Positions 1-7,555 of a DNA stretch of 36,298 nt are shown piece by piece. Source of the stretch: JACJYE01 sp964432875 (lineage in GTDB: Bacteria; Bacteroidota; Bacteroidia; Chitinophagales; Saprospiraceae); the NCBI GenBank assembly GCA_964432875.1, contig CAYSPJ010000045.1, positions 1 through 36,298 of the forward strand. Reading direction: 5' to 3'. Below the pieces are notes generated by a model. That model searched no databases, was not told where the DNA came from, and saw only the letters and a program-made list of their open reading frames with translations. Position 1 is the first letter of the stretch, and every line of letters starts with the position of its first letter. A program made the position numbers and the translations under genes.

Positions 1-118
1 TTAAGTCAACGGCATTGCCCTTTAGGGGGTTAGGGGGTGTGGGAGGGGGAGCTATTGCCTGCGGCTCCCACCGCATCAAGCCTCCCATCAAGCCGTGATT
101 TTTGCTCCTTTTCATCCA

Positions 119-142
119 GCAGCCTGTTCCCAGACAGGCTGC
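119..142. repeat. 9-bp perfect hairpin in the leading intergenic stretch
   Basis: Arms 119-127 and 134-142 are perfect reverse complements around a 6-base loop. The 220 bases before the first gene hold no convincing ORF. The hairpin has no T-run after it, so it may be a factor-dependent terminator for a gene left of the window or simply a small palindrome. Confidence 0.4.
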
Positions 143-220
143 AAGCAACCGCGTTTAGCATAACAAACCGACTCCGTTTACAGAAATTAGTATTATATTG
201 GCACGCTTAAATCAACAACC

Positions 221-1651
221 ATGAAACGCGCCCTCACCACCCTGCTCTGCATCGCCTCGCTCCTGCTCTCCACTCCCTTGCTCGCCCAAGAAGGATTCCT
301 CTTTGGCGCCGACCTCTCCTACGTCAACGAGATGGAGGATTGCGGGGTGGTGTATATGGAAAACGGCCAGCCCAAAGACCCCTACCAGATCTTTGCCGAC
401 CACAACTGCGGCATCGCGCGCCTGCGCCTGTGGCACACGCCCTCCTGGTACGATACGCTGAACGCCGGCCAGCGCTACTCCGACTTTGCCGACGTGGTGC
501 GCAGCAGCCGCCGCGCCAAGGAGGCCGGCATGCAAGTGCTGCTCGACTTCCACTTGTCGGACCTCTGGGCCGACCCTTCGCGCCAGATCGCCCCGGCGGC
601 CTGGCAGGGCGTGGTGGACGACTTGCCCACCCTCCAGGATTCCCTCTACCACTACGTCTATGGCACCTTGATGGCCCTGCAGGCGGAGGGCTTGCTGCCA
701 GAGATGGTGCAGATCGGCAACGAGACCAACCGCGGCATTATGCTTTCGCCAGCAGTAAACAACGCCGGCTGGTCGCTCGATTGGCCGCGCAATAGCGCGC
801 TCTTCAACACGGGCATCCAGGCGGTGCGCGATGCCGCGCGTATTGCCGAAGCAGAGATCAAGATCGCCCTCCACATCGCCGGGCCTTCCAATGCCGCCTG
901 GTTCTTCGAGCAGTTTGCCCAATACGGCGTCACGGACTTTGACGTCATCGGGCTGTCTTACTACTGGGCCTGGCATAAGCCGACTTCTATCGCGCAGACG
1001 GGCCAGATCATCGCTGTTTTGCGGTCGGCTTATCCCGACAAGGAGGTGATGATTTTTGAAACGGGCTATATCTGGACCCTGGATTACAACGATAGCGCCG
1101 CCAACATCATCAACGACCCCCACCCGGACTACCTGCCCATCAGCCCGGAAACGCAGCGGCAGTGGCTGATCGACCTCACCCAGGCGGTGATCGACAACGG
1201 CGGCACCAGCGTCATGTACTGGGAGCCGGCCTGGGTCTCTTCTTCCTGCTATACGCCCTGGGGGCAAGGCTCGCACCAGGAGCATGCCACTTTCTTCGAT
1301 TTCAACAACAACCTGCTGGCCAATGGCGGCATCGGCTGGATGGAGCATCCCTATGCTTTCCCCACTGCCCTGCCGCAGGAAAAGCCCGCTGCCCTGGCGC
1401 TCAAGGCCTATGCCGATAGCGGCCGCGAGCATCTGATCGTCCAATTGGAGGGCTTTGCTGGCGGCGACAGCCTCTACCTGCAGCTCTTCGACAGCGGTGG
1501 TGGGGGCGTCCTGTCTCAAGCCGTGCGCCCTGGCGGCAATCCCGGCGAGGCACACCACCTGGCGCTGCCGAAGCTGAGCCCGGGCATCTACTTCCTGGCA
1601 GCAGTGCACCAGGGCCGGATCGTGGGCAGGACGGCGCTTTGGCTCTACTAG
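221..1651 (+). CDS. secreted GH53 arabinogalactan endo-beta-1,4-galactanase
   Basis: Likely hydrolyses beta-1,4-galactan side chains of pectin outside the cell. The first 22 residues form a signal peptide ending LLAQ. The GH53 barrel follows to about residue 388. The acid/base glutamate is E168 in QIGNETNRG and the nucleophile is E280 in IFETGYIW; both motifs are typical of GH53. The last 80 or so residues (from about 395) form a small beta-rich tail with a PGIYFL motif, which resembles a type IX secretion sorting domain. That points to export through T9SS, though this part is inference. The gene stands alone: no SusC/SusD pair is adjacent, so it is not in an obvious polysaccharide utilisation locus. 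Start chosen because the signal peptide begins directly at this ATG. Confidence 0.9.
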   Translation: MKRALTTLLCIASLLLSTPLLAQEGFLFGADLSYVNEMEDCGVVYMENGQPKDPYQIFADHNCGIARLRLWHTPSWYDTLNAGQRYSDFADVVRSSRRAKEAGMQVLLDFHLSDLWADPSRQIAPAAWQGVVDDLPTLQDSLYHYVYGTLMALQAEGLLPEMVQIGNETNRGIMLSPAVNNAGWSLDWPRNSALFNTGIQAVRDAARIAEAEIKIALHIAGPSNAAWFFEQFAQYGVTDFDVIGLSYYWAWHKPTSIAQTGQIIAVLRSAYPDKEVMIFETGYIWTLDYNDSAANIINDPHPDYLPISPETQRQWLIDLTQAVIDNGGTSVMYWEPAWVSSSCYTPWGQGSHQEHATFFDFNNNLLANGGIGWMEHPYAFPTALPQEKPAALALKAYADSGREHLIVQLEGFAGGDSLYLQLFDSGGGGVLSQAVRPGGNPGEAHHLALPKLSPGIYFLAAVHQGRIVGRTALWLY

Positions 1652-1864
1652 CAGAGCGCTTTTCAGATCAGCGGTTCGTATTCACTGCGGCGGGCAATAA
1701 AGCCTGAATAGGTTTGGTGTAGAGGGTTGTGCCACTGGCTTTGCAGCTGCCCCGGCCTGCTTTCCGTACATCCTGGCCCACAGAAAGCCCATGGCCGAGC
1801 GGCCGGCCGCCGAATTTTCTGCTGCCCGCCACAACAAGCTGCCCGGCAAGCTGTTGTTAAAAGC

Positions 1865-2584
1865 ATGGAAAATATCAAAGGAAAGACCGCCCTGATCACC
1901 GGCGGAAGCAAAGGCATCGGCTACGGCATCGCTGCCGAGCTTATCAAAGCGGGGATGGACGTAGCCGTCACCAGCCGCTATCCGGAAGCAGCAAGCCAGG
2001 CCGCTGGCCAGCTCAACCAAATCGGCCCGGGCCGCGCCCTGGGCTTGGCGGCTGACGTGCGAGACCTCGCCGCTCAGGAGCAGAGCGTAGCGCGCCTGCT
2101 CGAGGCCTGGGGCCGCCTCGACCTGCTGGTCGCCAACGCTGGCCTGGGGCACTTCGGCTCCATCGAAACCCTGAGCCCGGAGCAGTGGCAGGAGACCATC
2201 GACATCAACCTCACCGGGGTGTTCAATAGTGTCAAAGCGGCCCTGCCCGCCCTCAAGGAATCCAAAGGCTACCTGATGACGATTGCCAGCCTGGCCGGCA
2301 CCAACTTCTTCGCCGGCGGCTCGGCCTACAACGCCAGCAAGTTTGGCCTGGTGGGGTTCACTCAAGCGATCATGCTCGACTTGCGGCAGTACGGCATCAG
2401 GGTCACGACCATCATGCCTGGCTCCGTCACCAGCTATTTCAATGACCACGAGCCCAACCCGGCCGATGCCTGGAAAATCCAGCCCGAAGATCTGGGCCAG
2501 ATGATTGCGGACTTGCTGCGCCTCCATCCGCGCACTTTGCCCAGCAAAATCGAAGTACGGCCTACGCAGCCGCCTCAGAAGTAA
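1865..2584 (+). CDS. short-chain dehydrogenase/reductase (classical SDR)
   Basis: A 239-residue NAD(P)-dependent oxidoreductase of unknown substrate, presumably cytosolic. The Rossmann glycine motif TGGSKGIG lies at residues 12-19 and the NAG motif at 91-93. The catalytic tetrad is N115, S142, Y155 and K159 (YNASK). An upstream in-frame ATG at 1727 would add 46 residues with no family resemblance, rich in Cys, Pro and Arg, so the ATG at 1865 (MENIKGK) is preferred. Length matches the family. The gene is separated by about 200 bases from the GH53 gene and probably has its own promoter. The C-terminal PEDLGQMIADLL helix is typical of FabG-like SDRs, but the sequence does not give the substrate. 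Confidence 0.9.
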   Translation: MENIKGKTALITGGSKGIGYGIAAELIKAGMDVAVTSRYPEAASQAAGQLNQIGPGRALGLAADVRDLAAQEQSVARLLEAWGRLDLLVANAGLGHFGSIETLSPEQWQETIDINLTGVFNSVKAALPALKESKGYLMTIASLAGTNFFAGGSAYNASKFGLVGFTQAIMLDLRQYGIRVTTIMPGSVTSYFNDHEPNPADAWKIQPEDLGQMIADLLRLHPRTLPSKIEVRPTQPPQK

Positions 2585-2668
2585 TCGCAGCGCCTCCAGC
2601 CCCAGCTGCTGAGGCGATTAGTAGGGTGAAAGGTCATTTTTCCAAGCCGCACGCTCAAATAAATGCGA

Positions 2669-2724
2669 GTAACTATTTAGCATGGGCGAAAAGCTGTGAG
2701 CTACGAGCTGCGAGTTTCGAGTCA
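2669..2724 (+). repeat. dispersed repeat copy R1 (forward)
   Basis: Begins with the family edge GTAACTATTTAGCATGG, then a short A-rich spacer, then tandem-like gagct/gcgag words. Its first 13 bases (2669-2681) are the perfect reverse complement of 2974-2986 in R3 and 3122-3134 in R4. Confidence 0.7.
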
Positions 2725-2752
2725 TGCGTAAGAGATTAAACATTAAATTACA

Positions 2753-2850
2753 GTAACTATTTACCATAGGAAAAAAGCTGTGAGCTACGATCCCGCTTCA
2801 CTGCGTTCAGACGGGATGTCGCTACGCTCCAGTTGCGAGTTACGAGCTTT
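2753..2850 (+). repeat. dispersed repeat copy R2 (forward) with hairpin insert
   Basis: Starts GTAACTATTTACCATAGG and continues AAAAAAGCTGTGAGCTACGA, nearly identical to R1. It is then interrupted by a roughly 40-base cassette containing a hairpin (atcccg 2790-2795 with cgggat 2812-2817), after which the gcgag-type words resume. Confidence 0.7.
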
Positions 2851-2940
2851 AGGCCATGTCTCCAAGATTAAGTTCTGAATTATATAGGGAAACGATTTTT
2901 TCCATGGTTGAAACTCGACAACCTCTTTTCGCCAAGGTCA

Positions 2941-2990
2941 GACTCGAAACTCGAAGCTCGAAGCTCGAAGCTAGCTAAATAGTTACAAAT
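2941..2990 (-). repeat. dispersed repeat copy R3 (reverse)
   Basis: Three tandem ctcgaag-type units lead into GCTAAATAGTTAC (2974-2986), the reverse complement of the R1 edge. The last 27 bases are shared exactly with the end of R4. Confidence 0.7.
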
Positions 2991-3048
2991 TACATGGCAA
3001 TACGGAATTTTATGTAGCTTGGCCTTGGCAGCTCCCTTTCGGCAGGGC

Positions 3049-3138
3049 TGAACTCGTGACTCGACACAGCCTGTCCCGCAACGCGGGAAGCGCAGCGACT
3101 GACGAAGTAAACTCGAAGCTAGCTAAATAGTTACAAAT
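3049..3138 (-). repeat. dispersed repeat copy R4 (reverse) with perfect hairpin insert
   Basis: Actcg-type words, then a cassette with the perfect hairpin tcccgc (3074-3079) loop aac, gcggga (3083-3088), then the R3-like end with GCTAAATAGTTAC at 3122-3134. The copy runs into the start of the next gene. Confidence 0.7.
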
Positions 3139-3142
3139 GCAA

Positions 3143-3916
3143 ATGAAAAAACTCCCTTACCTCTTTCTGCTCCTGGCAGCCTTGGGCTGCAGCCAACCCA
3201 AGGAGAGCGAGCCGGAATGGCTCCCGCTTTTCAACGGCCAAGACCTCAGCGGCTGGACGCCTAAATTTGCCGGCTATGAGCTGGGGCACAACCTCCACAA
3301 CACTTTTCGGGTAGAAGACGGCCTGCTCAAGGTTTCCTATGATGGGTATGAGCAGTTCGATGGGGAATTCGGGCACCTGTTCTACCAGGCGCCTTTCTCG
3401 CACTACGTCTTGCGGGTCGAGTATCGCTTTGTAGGCGAGCAGGCGCCGGGCGGTGCCGAGTGGGCCTTTAAAAACAGCGGTGCCATGCTCCATGCGCAAT
3501 CGCCGGAGAGCATGGCGCTAGAGCAGGGTTTCCCTGTCTCCATCGAGGCGCAATTCCTGGGCGGAGGACCGGAAGGAGAACGGCCCACGGGCAACCTCTG
3601 CACCCCGGGCATGCACGTGGCAATCGACGGCGCTTTGGTCGAAGAGCACTGCGTCAGCGCTGCCGCCAAAACTTACCGCGGCGACGAATGGGTGACCATC
3701 GAGATGGTCATCCTGGGCGATAGCCTCATGCACCACATCGTACAGGGCGATACGGTGCTGACCTATGCTCGCCCCATCATCGGCGGAGGGCACAAGCCCG
3801 AGGGCTATCCCCTGCCCGATGGCACGCCGGTAAAGTCTGGCTATATTGCCCTGCAAGCAGAGAGCCACCCCATCGAGTTCCGCAAAGTGGAGTTGCTGCG
3901 GCTGCAGGAGCAGTAG
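3143..3916 (+). CDS. DUF1080 / 3-keto-disaccharide hydrolase-domain lipoprotein
   Basis: A predicted lipoprotein with one jelly-roll-like DUF1080 domain, a family linked to hydrolysis of 3-keto-glycosides and carbohydrate binding. The N-terminus MKKLPYLFLLLAALGC is a lipoprotein signal with the lipobox cysteine at residue 16, followed by Ser/Gln/Glu. Family motifs are LFNGQDLSGW near the start of the mature part and SGYIALQAESHPIEFRKVEL at the end. About 257 residues, the usual single-domain size. The ATG at 3143 is preferred over the ATG six bases upstream because the upstream one lies in the end of a dispersed repeat copy. It converges with the amidase gene with one base between the stops. 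Substrate is unknown. Confidence 0.87.
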   Translation: MKKLPYLFLLLAALGCSQPKESEPEWLPLFNGQDLSGWTPKFAGYELGHNLHNTFRVEDGLLKVSYDGYEQFDGEFGHLFYQAPFSHYVLRVEYRFVGEQAPGGAEWAFKNSGAMLHAQSPESMALEQGFPVSIEAQFLGGGPEGERPTGNLCTPGMHVAIDGALVEEHCVSAAAKTYRGDEWVTIEMVILGDSLMHHIVQGDTVLTYARPIIGGGHKPEGYPLPDGTPVKSGYIALQAESHPIEFRKVELLRLQEQ

Positions 3917-3917
3917 C

Positions 3918-5138
3918 CTATCCTCCACTCGGGAGCGGATAAAACGCGCTCAGCCGCCGCCGCTCTGCAGCAGCGGCTTCGGGTTTGCCCTGAAGCTGGA
4001 GGATACGGGCTCTGCCGGCATGGCTAGCCCGCGCCAAATAAGAATCGGGGAAGGCCTTGGCAGAAAGCTCGAATAACCCCCAGGCAGTATTGAGGGCGGC
4101 AAGGTTTGCCACCGAAAGCGGAGGGGCTGCCGCCTGCCCTGCGCCAACCGTATTGAGCTCGCCCCACATCAGCTGGCGGAGCCCATCGGGGCCGAGGGGG
4201 TCTATCGATTGTAGTATTGCCAGAGCGCGCTGATAATTGTCCTGCCAATCGAGCGCCTCGGGCTTCATGCGCTCGGCTTGCTCAAAGACGCGGAAGGGGG
4301 CGATCTGCAAGGGGGCTTGCTTTTCGAGCACGGGCTCGGGAGGCCCTGCCGAGAGGAAACGGGTGATGCCCCACAGGTATGCCTGCGCCTCGGCTTGATT
4401 GTATTCCGCCTGCTTGAGGCGCGCCTCCTCTTCGGCATTGCTGAAAAAGCTGGCTTCCGCGATAATGGCGGGGATGCCATAGGTGCCCCGCAACACCATC
4501 GCCCCACGCGAGGGGAAAATAGTATAATCTGACACGATGCTCAAGGGGATGCCACGATAAGATATACTGGAAAATGCTAGCAAGGCAGTATCAGCAACGC
4601 TAAAGCTACCCGCTCCCTCCTGCACCCTCCAGCGCCCTAGAAAGAGGCTATCGGCAAAAGCTTCGCCCAGGTACTGCGCCAGACGCACGCTCGCCGGGTT
4701 CTCCAGCGCGCTGCCATGGTAGTAAACAATCGGGAAATTGGCACGGCGATCGGCGGTAGCGTTGTGATGGATGGAAAGGAACAGCTCTGCCCCCGCCTCC
4801 ATCGCCAACTTGGCGCGGTCGGCCAGCTCTACGTGCAAGTCCGATTCCCGGGTGAGGATGACCGTCGCGCCTTGCGCTTCAAGCAGATCCCGCAACAGCA
4901 GGCCCACCCGCAGGTTGATCCACTCCTCGCGCTCACCGGTAGGGCCGATCCTGAAGTGATCGGTATCCGCAGTGCCCCCATGGCCAGGGTCCAAAGCGAT
5001 GATGCGGCCAGACAGCACCGCTAAATCGGGGGCTTGCCCTGGCTGCGCGGCTGAGGCTAAAGCCCCAAAAAAACCGCCCAAAATCAGGAGATAGGATAGC
5101 CGTATCTTTGTCTGTACTAATCGGTAAAAGCGTTTCAT
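3918..5138 (-). CDS. N-acetylmuramoyl-L-alanine amidase (Amidase_3) with helical C-terminal extension
   Basis: Zinc amidase that cleaves the amide bond between MurNAc and the stem peptide, acting in the periplasm. The start at 5138 (MKRFYRL) gives a membrane/signal segment at about residues 12-31. The Amidase_3 domain spans about 45-263. Likely zinc ligands are H53 (DPGHGG), E71 and H124 (SIHHNA), and the catalytic glutamate is E228 (EASFFSN). The 140 residues after it are Ala/Leu/Gln-rich and helical and do not look like a LysM or SPOR domain. They may be a TPR-like or regulatory tail; this part is unrecognised. A longer start at 5168 is possible but adds ten residues before the signal. Confidence 0.88.
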   Translation of the reverse strand: MKRFYRLVQTKIRLSYLLILGGFFGALASAAQPGQAPDLAVLSGRIIALDPGHGGTADTDHFRIGPTGEREEWINLRVGLLLRDLLEAQGATVILTRESDLHVELADRAKLAMEAGAELFLSIHHNATADRRANFPIVYYHGSALENPASVRLAQYLGEAFADSLFLGRWRVQEGAGSFSVADTALLAFSSISYRGIPLSIVSDYTIFPSRGAMVLRGTYGIPAIIAEASFFSNAEEEARLKQAEYNQAEAQAYLWGITRFLSAGPPEPVLEKQAPLQIAPFRVFEQAERMKPEALDWQDNYQRALAILQSIDPLGPDGLRQLMWGELNTVGAGQAAAPPLSVANLAALNTAWGLFELSAKAFPDSYLARASHAGRARILQLQGKPEAAAAERRRLSAFYPLPSGG

Positions 5139-5419
5139 CGTGTATCCATTGAAATGAAAAATAACCAATGACCATGAGGCTATCGGAATTCGCTATAGTA
5201 TGTGATAGCGCGGAAATAGCGGATTAAGCCTCTTTAACCTCCAACAAATCTAAAAAAGTTTTCCCCCGCTTGATAGAGGATTGGTGAAATATTGAGGAAG
5301 ATACCCTCACAATCAAAACGAGTTGCCAGGAAGCTGGCACAGAAAATGAAGAGGCAGTAGCAGGCAACAAAGCCAGATTATCGTTTGTTTAGCTCTAAGT
5401 AGAAAAAACGGAAAACCGC
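5139..5419. other. divergent promoter region between amidase and beta-lactamase-fold genes
   Basis: A 281-base AT-richer spacer between two divergent genes must hold both promoters. A 6-bp hairpin (5324-5329 with 5334-5339) is present. No clean TTG-N20-TAnnTTTG pair could be picked out by eye, and no ORF is credible. Confidence 0.4.
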
Positions 5420-6259
5420 ATGAAATCCATTGCCCTTGCTCTCCTCCCCGCGCTATTGGCTATAGCGGGCCCGGCTGGCGCACAGTCGCCCTTCATTACC
5501 TGGGAGCAACAGCTCCCCTCAGGTATCCGGGTATCTGCGCTGCTGCAAGACAGCCAGGGCGAGGTGTTGTACGAGCTTGACCCTTGGCGGCAAGTCCCGT
5601 CGGCTAGCGTGATCAAAACACACCTTCTCACTGCCTTTTTCCAGGAGGCAGACGCCGGCCGAATCAAGCTGAAAAAGACGTACACCCTCCGTCAGGAAGA
5701 CATCGTCGGCGGTTCGGGGACCCTGCAAAACAGGGCACCGGGCAGCAAAATCAGCTACTACGAATTAGCCAAAAAAATGATGGTCGCCAGCGATAATGTC
5801 GCGACCAACATCCTGATCGCGACCATCGGCATGGAAGAGCTCAACCAGCGCTTCGCAACCTGGGGTATGGGTACCACCCGCCTGGCTCGAAAAATGATGG
5901 ACTTCGAGGCCGTGCAGCAGGGGCGGCAAAACTACATCAGCGCCCAGGATGCCAACCGCATGCTGCTGCTGCTCCAGCAAGGGGAGATGCTCAGCCGAAA
6001 GTCGCGCAAAACCGCCATGAAAATACTGCTCCAATGTGAGGATGCCGCCGCCATACCCGCTAAACTGCCGCCCAAAGTGCTCGTCGCGCATAAAACCGGC
6101 ACCCTGGATTACGTGCGGGGTGATGCTGGCATCATCTTTGCTCGCCAACCGCTGGCCTTGAGCGTCTTCGTCGAGGGCTTTCAAAGCCTGGAACAAGCCA
6201 ATGCCATCATTGCCGAACTGGCAGAGCTGGCTTATCAGCATTTCGGGGCGGGTAAGTGA
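5420..6259 (+). CDS. secreted serine hydrolase of the class A beta-lactamase fold (beta-lactamase2 family)
   Basis: A 279-residue protein with a signal peptide ending GPAGAQ (about residue 22). The penicillin-recognising motifs are all present: S63-V-I-K66, S124-D-N126 and K225-T-G227. The class A omega-loop signature ExxLN is not evident. The region RKMMDFEAVQQGRQN fits the broader beta-lactamase2 family (PF13354), which includes enzymes with no shown resistance role. It could act on beta-lactams, on D-amino-acid peptides, or on another ester or amide in the periplasm. Resistance should not be assumed. The neighbouring amidase is divergent and not in the same operon. Confidence 0.87.
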   Translation: MKSIALALLPALLAIAGPAGAQSPFITWEQQLPSGIRVSALLQDSQGEVLYELDPWRQVPSASVIKTHLLTAFFQEADAGRIKLKKTYTLRQEDIVGGSGTLQNRAPGSKISYYELAKKMMVASDNVATNILIATIGMEELNQRFATWGMGTTRLARKMMDFEAVQQGRQNYISAQDANRMLLLLQQGEMLSRKSRKTAMKILLQCEDAAAIPAKLPPKVLVAHKTGTLDYVRGDAGIIFARQPLALSVFVEGFQSLEQANAIIAELAELAYQHFGAGK

Positions 6260-6322
6260 GGCCACGCGAACTGGGGCGCTCGCACGTGCAAAATCGTATT
6301 TCATCACTAAAAAATAGCACAG

Positions 6323-6634
6323 ATGTTTTTCATCATCATCGGATTGAGCCTCCTCTTTATCGCTCTGGGTTATATGCTGACCGAGCAGAACTCCAAATAC
6401 CTCCTGGCCGGCTACAACCTGCGCACGGAGGCGGAGCGGGAAAAGGTGGATATCAAGGCCTACCTGGTTTTTTTCCGGCAGTTTCACCTTTTCCTAGGTT
6501 TGTCTTTTTTAATTGGCGCACTCTATCTGCACTTTTTTGCCAGCGAGAAGGCCACCGGCACCTTTGTCGTCGGCTATCCGATACTGGCTTATGCATTTTT
6601 GACCTGGCGGGGGAATAGGTATTACAAGATTTAA
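6323..6634 (+). CDS. DUF3784 family small membrane protein
   Basis: 103 residues with three hydrophobic segments: 1-17, about 52-70 and about 77-95. The motif KYLLAGYNLRTEAEREKVDIKAY (written here as key words LLAGYN and EREK.D.KAY) matches the DUF3784 family of unknown function. The start is an ATG in front of the first membrane segment. It follows the serine hydrolase by 63 bases and could be read through from it. The T16 run begins seven bases after its stop codon. Confidence 0.8.
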   Translation: MFFIIIGLSLLFIALGYMLTEQNSKYLLAGYNLRTEAEREKVDIKAYLVFFRQFHLFLGLSFLIGALYLHFFASEKATGTFVVGYPILAYAFLTWRGNRYYKI

Positions 6635-6641
6635 GCTTGGG

Positions 6642-6657
6642 TTTTTTTTTTTTTTTT
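6642..6657. repeat. homopolymer run of sixteen T
   Basis: Sixteen consecutive T between the DUF3784 stop and the truncated four-helix gene. Without a stem in front of it, it is a poor terminator. Such a tract is unstable both biologically and in sequencing, so its exact length is uncertain. Confidence 0.8.
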
Positions 6658-6674
6658 GGAGTTATTGTAACTCG

Positions 6675-7046
6675 CAGGCTGCCCGCAGCGGCAAGCAAAA
6701 CATTGCCGAGGCCAGCATGGCCTCGGCCACATCCAAAGAAATGGAAATCAAGCTTACCAACGTAGCTCGCGCCAGCTTGGAAGAGCTTTTGATTGACTAC
6801 CAAGATTTTCTGCGCACCAACCAACTGAAAGAATGGGATAAGGACCACCGCTACGTCCAACGCTTCAAAGAGCTGAACCGCACGCCCAATGCCACCTGCG
6901 AAACCTACCGTCGAGCCATGGAGCATGCCGAGCCTGAAATCTGTGCCAACGCCATGATGTGCCTGATCAGGGTCACCTCCTATTTGTTGCGCCGCCAAGT
7001 ACAATCGCTGGAGCAAGCCTTTTTACAAGAAGGCGGCATCAGATAG
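6675..7046 (+). pseudogene. 5'-truncated four-helix-bundle suffix-domain gene
   Basis: Reading upstream of the first ATG (6717) in frame gives QAARSGKQNIAEAS directly before MASATSKEMEIKLTNVAR. Both blocks are characteristic of the four-helix-bundle proteins with suffix domain (relatives of the 23S rRNA intervening-sequence protein). Family members normally have about 60-80 more residues before QAARSGKQNI. Here homology begins abruptly at 6675, just after a GTAACTCG word resembling the dispersed repeats, with the T16 run a few bases further up. The ATG at 6717 gives 109 residues that begin in the middle of a conserved helix. The rest, ending LEQAFLQEGG, looks intact. Either a decaying remnant or a gene re-started at 6717; function of the family is unknown. 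Confidence 0.72.
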
Positions 7047-7183
7047 CGCATGACCAAAGCCAGAACTGAATACCGCAACAAACAAGAAGGCAACAAGCAC
7101 CAATAAAGGGCAAGGATAGCGGTGGCCGCCCCGCCTGTCCCCTCGCCCCCCGTGTCCCTCCTCTCCCTAAAAACCCCAAGCAC

Positions 7184-7214
7184 TTGCAAAACCCCAAAAA
7201 ACCGCCTACCTTTG
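7184..7214 (+). promoter_or_regulatory. Bacteroidota-type promoter of the TPP riboswitch transcript
   Basis: TTG at 7184-7186, twenty bases, then TACCTTTG at 7207-7214. This is a full match to TTG-N(19-21)-TAnnTTTG. Transcription would begin around 7219-7222, just at the first stem of the riboswitch. Confidence 0.75.
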
Positions 7215-7223
7215 CCTCGTGCT

Positions 7224-7335
7224 CATCTGGGGTGCTGGAGCAGCGCAGCCCGACTCGGGTTATCCGAGCCTACTGCGCCCTCCGGCTGAGATCATACCCA
7301 CCGAACCTGCCCGGGTAATGCCGGGAAGGGAGATG
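7224..7335 (+). ncRNA. TPP riboswitch (THI element) aptamer
   Basis: P1 is closed by catct (7224-7228) and agatg (7331-7335). The conserved core words are GGGGTGC near 7229, CTGAGATCATACCC at 7286-7299, GAACCTG at 7303-7309, and a CCCGGGTAATGCCGGG arm at about 7310-7326. An extra hairpin, ctcgg-gttat-ccgag, fills the P3 region. These match the thiamine-pyrophosphate aptamer in order and spacing. The gene that follows is a TonB-dependent receptor, so the expected effect is to shut off thiamine uptake when TPP is plentiful. Mechanism (termination or translation block) cannot be read directly. Confidence 0.92.
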
Positions 7336-7380
7336 AAACGCGCCTGCCACAGCGGCGGCGCTATCCTCTCGCGGTATGAA

Positions 7381-7435
7381 GCGGGCCTGTTGGCCCGCCG
7401 TGAAGCGTAAAGCCGTGCCAACCCCAGGCACGGCT
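7381..7435 (+). promoter_or_regulatory. two strong hairpins in the riboswitch expression platform
   Basis: Hairpin one pairs gcgggcc (7381-7387) with ggcccgc (7392-7398). Hairpin two pairs agccgtgcc (7411-7419) with ggcacggct (7427-7435); both are perfect. Neither is followed by a T-run. They lie 120 bases before the receptor start and may be Rho-dependent or structural parts of the switch, or a small dispersed palindrome. Confidence 0.5.
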
Positions 7436-7555
7436 ATGGTTTCACCTGGTAGCTGGTGAGGGCTTTGAAGCAGTTTAGGGTTTCAAGCTATATGCCGCTC
7501 TAAGCTCGCGGCTCTAAGCGCTCCCGCCCATCAGCTACCTATCACATTTTTTATC

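Noticed and set aside
212..1609. 465-codon minus-strand ORF opposite the GH53 gene
   Set aside because: Exact shadow of a well-supported gene in GC-rich sequence; its composition is unlike a real protein and it has no motif.
5420..6259. Calling the serine hydrolase a class A beta-lactamase resistance gene
   Set aside because: SxxK, SDN and KTG are present but the omega-loop ExxLN signature is not, so resistance activity is unproven.
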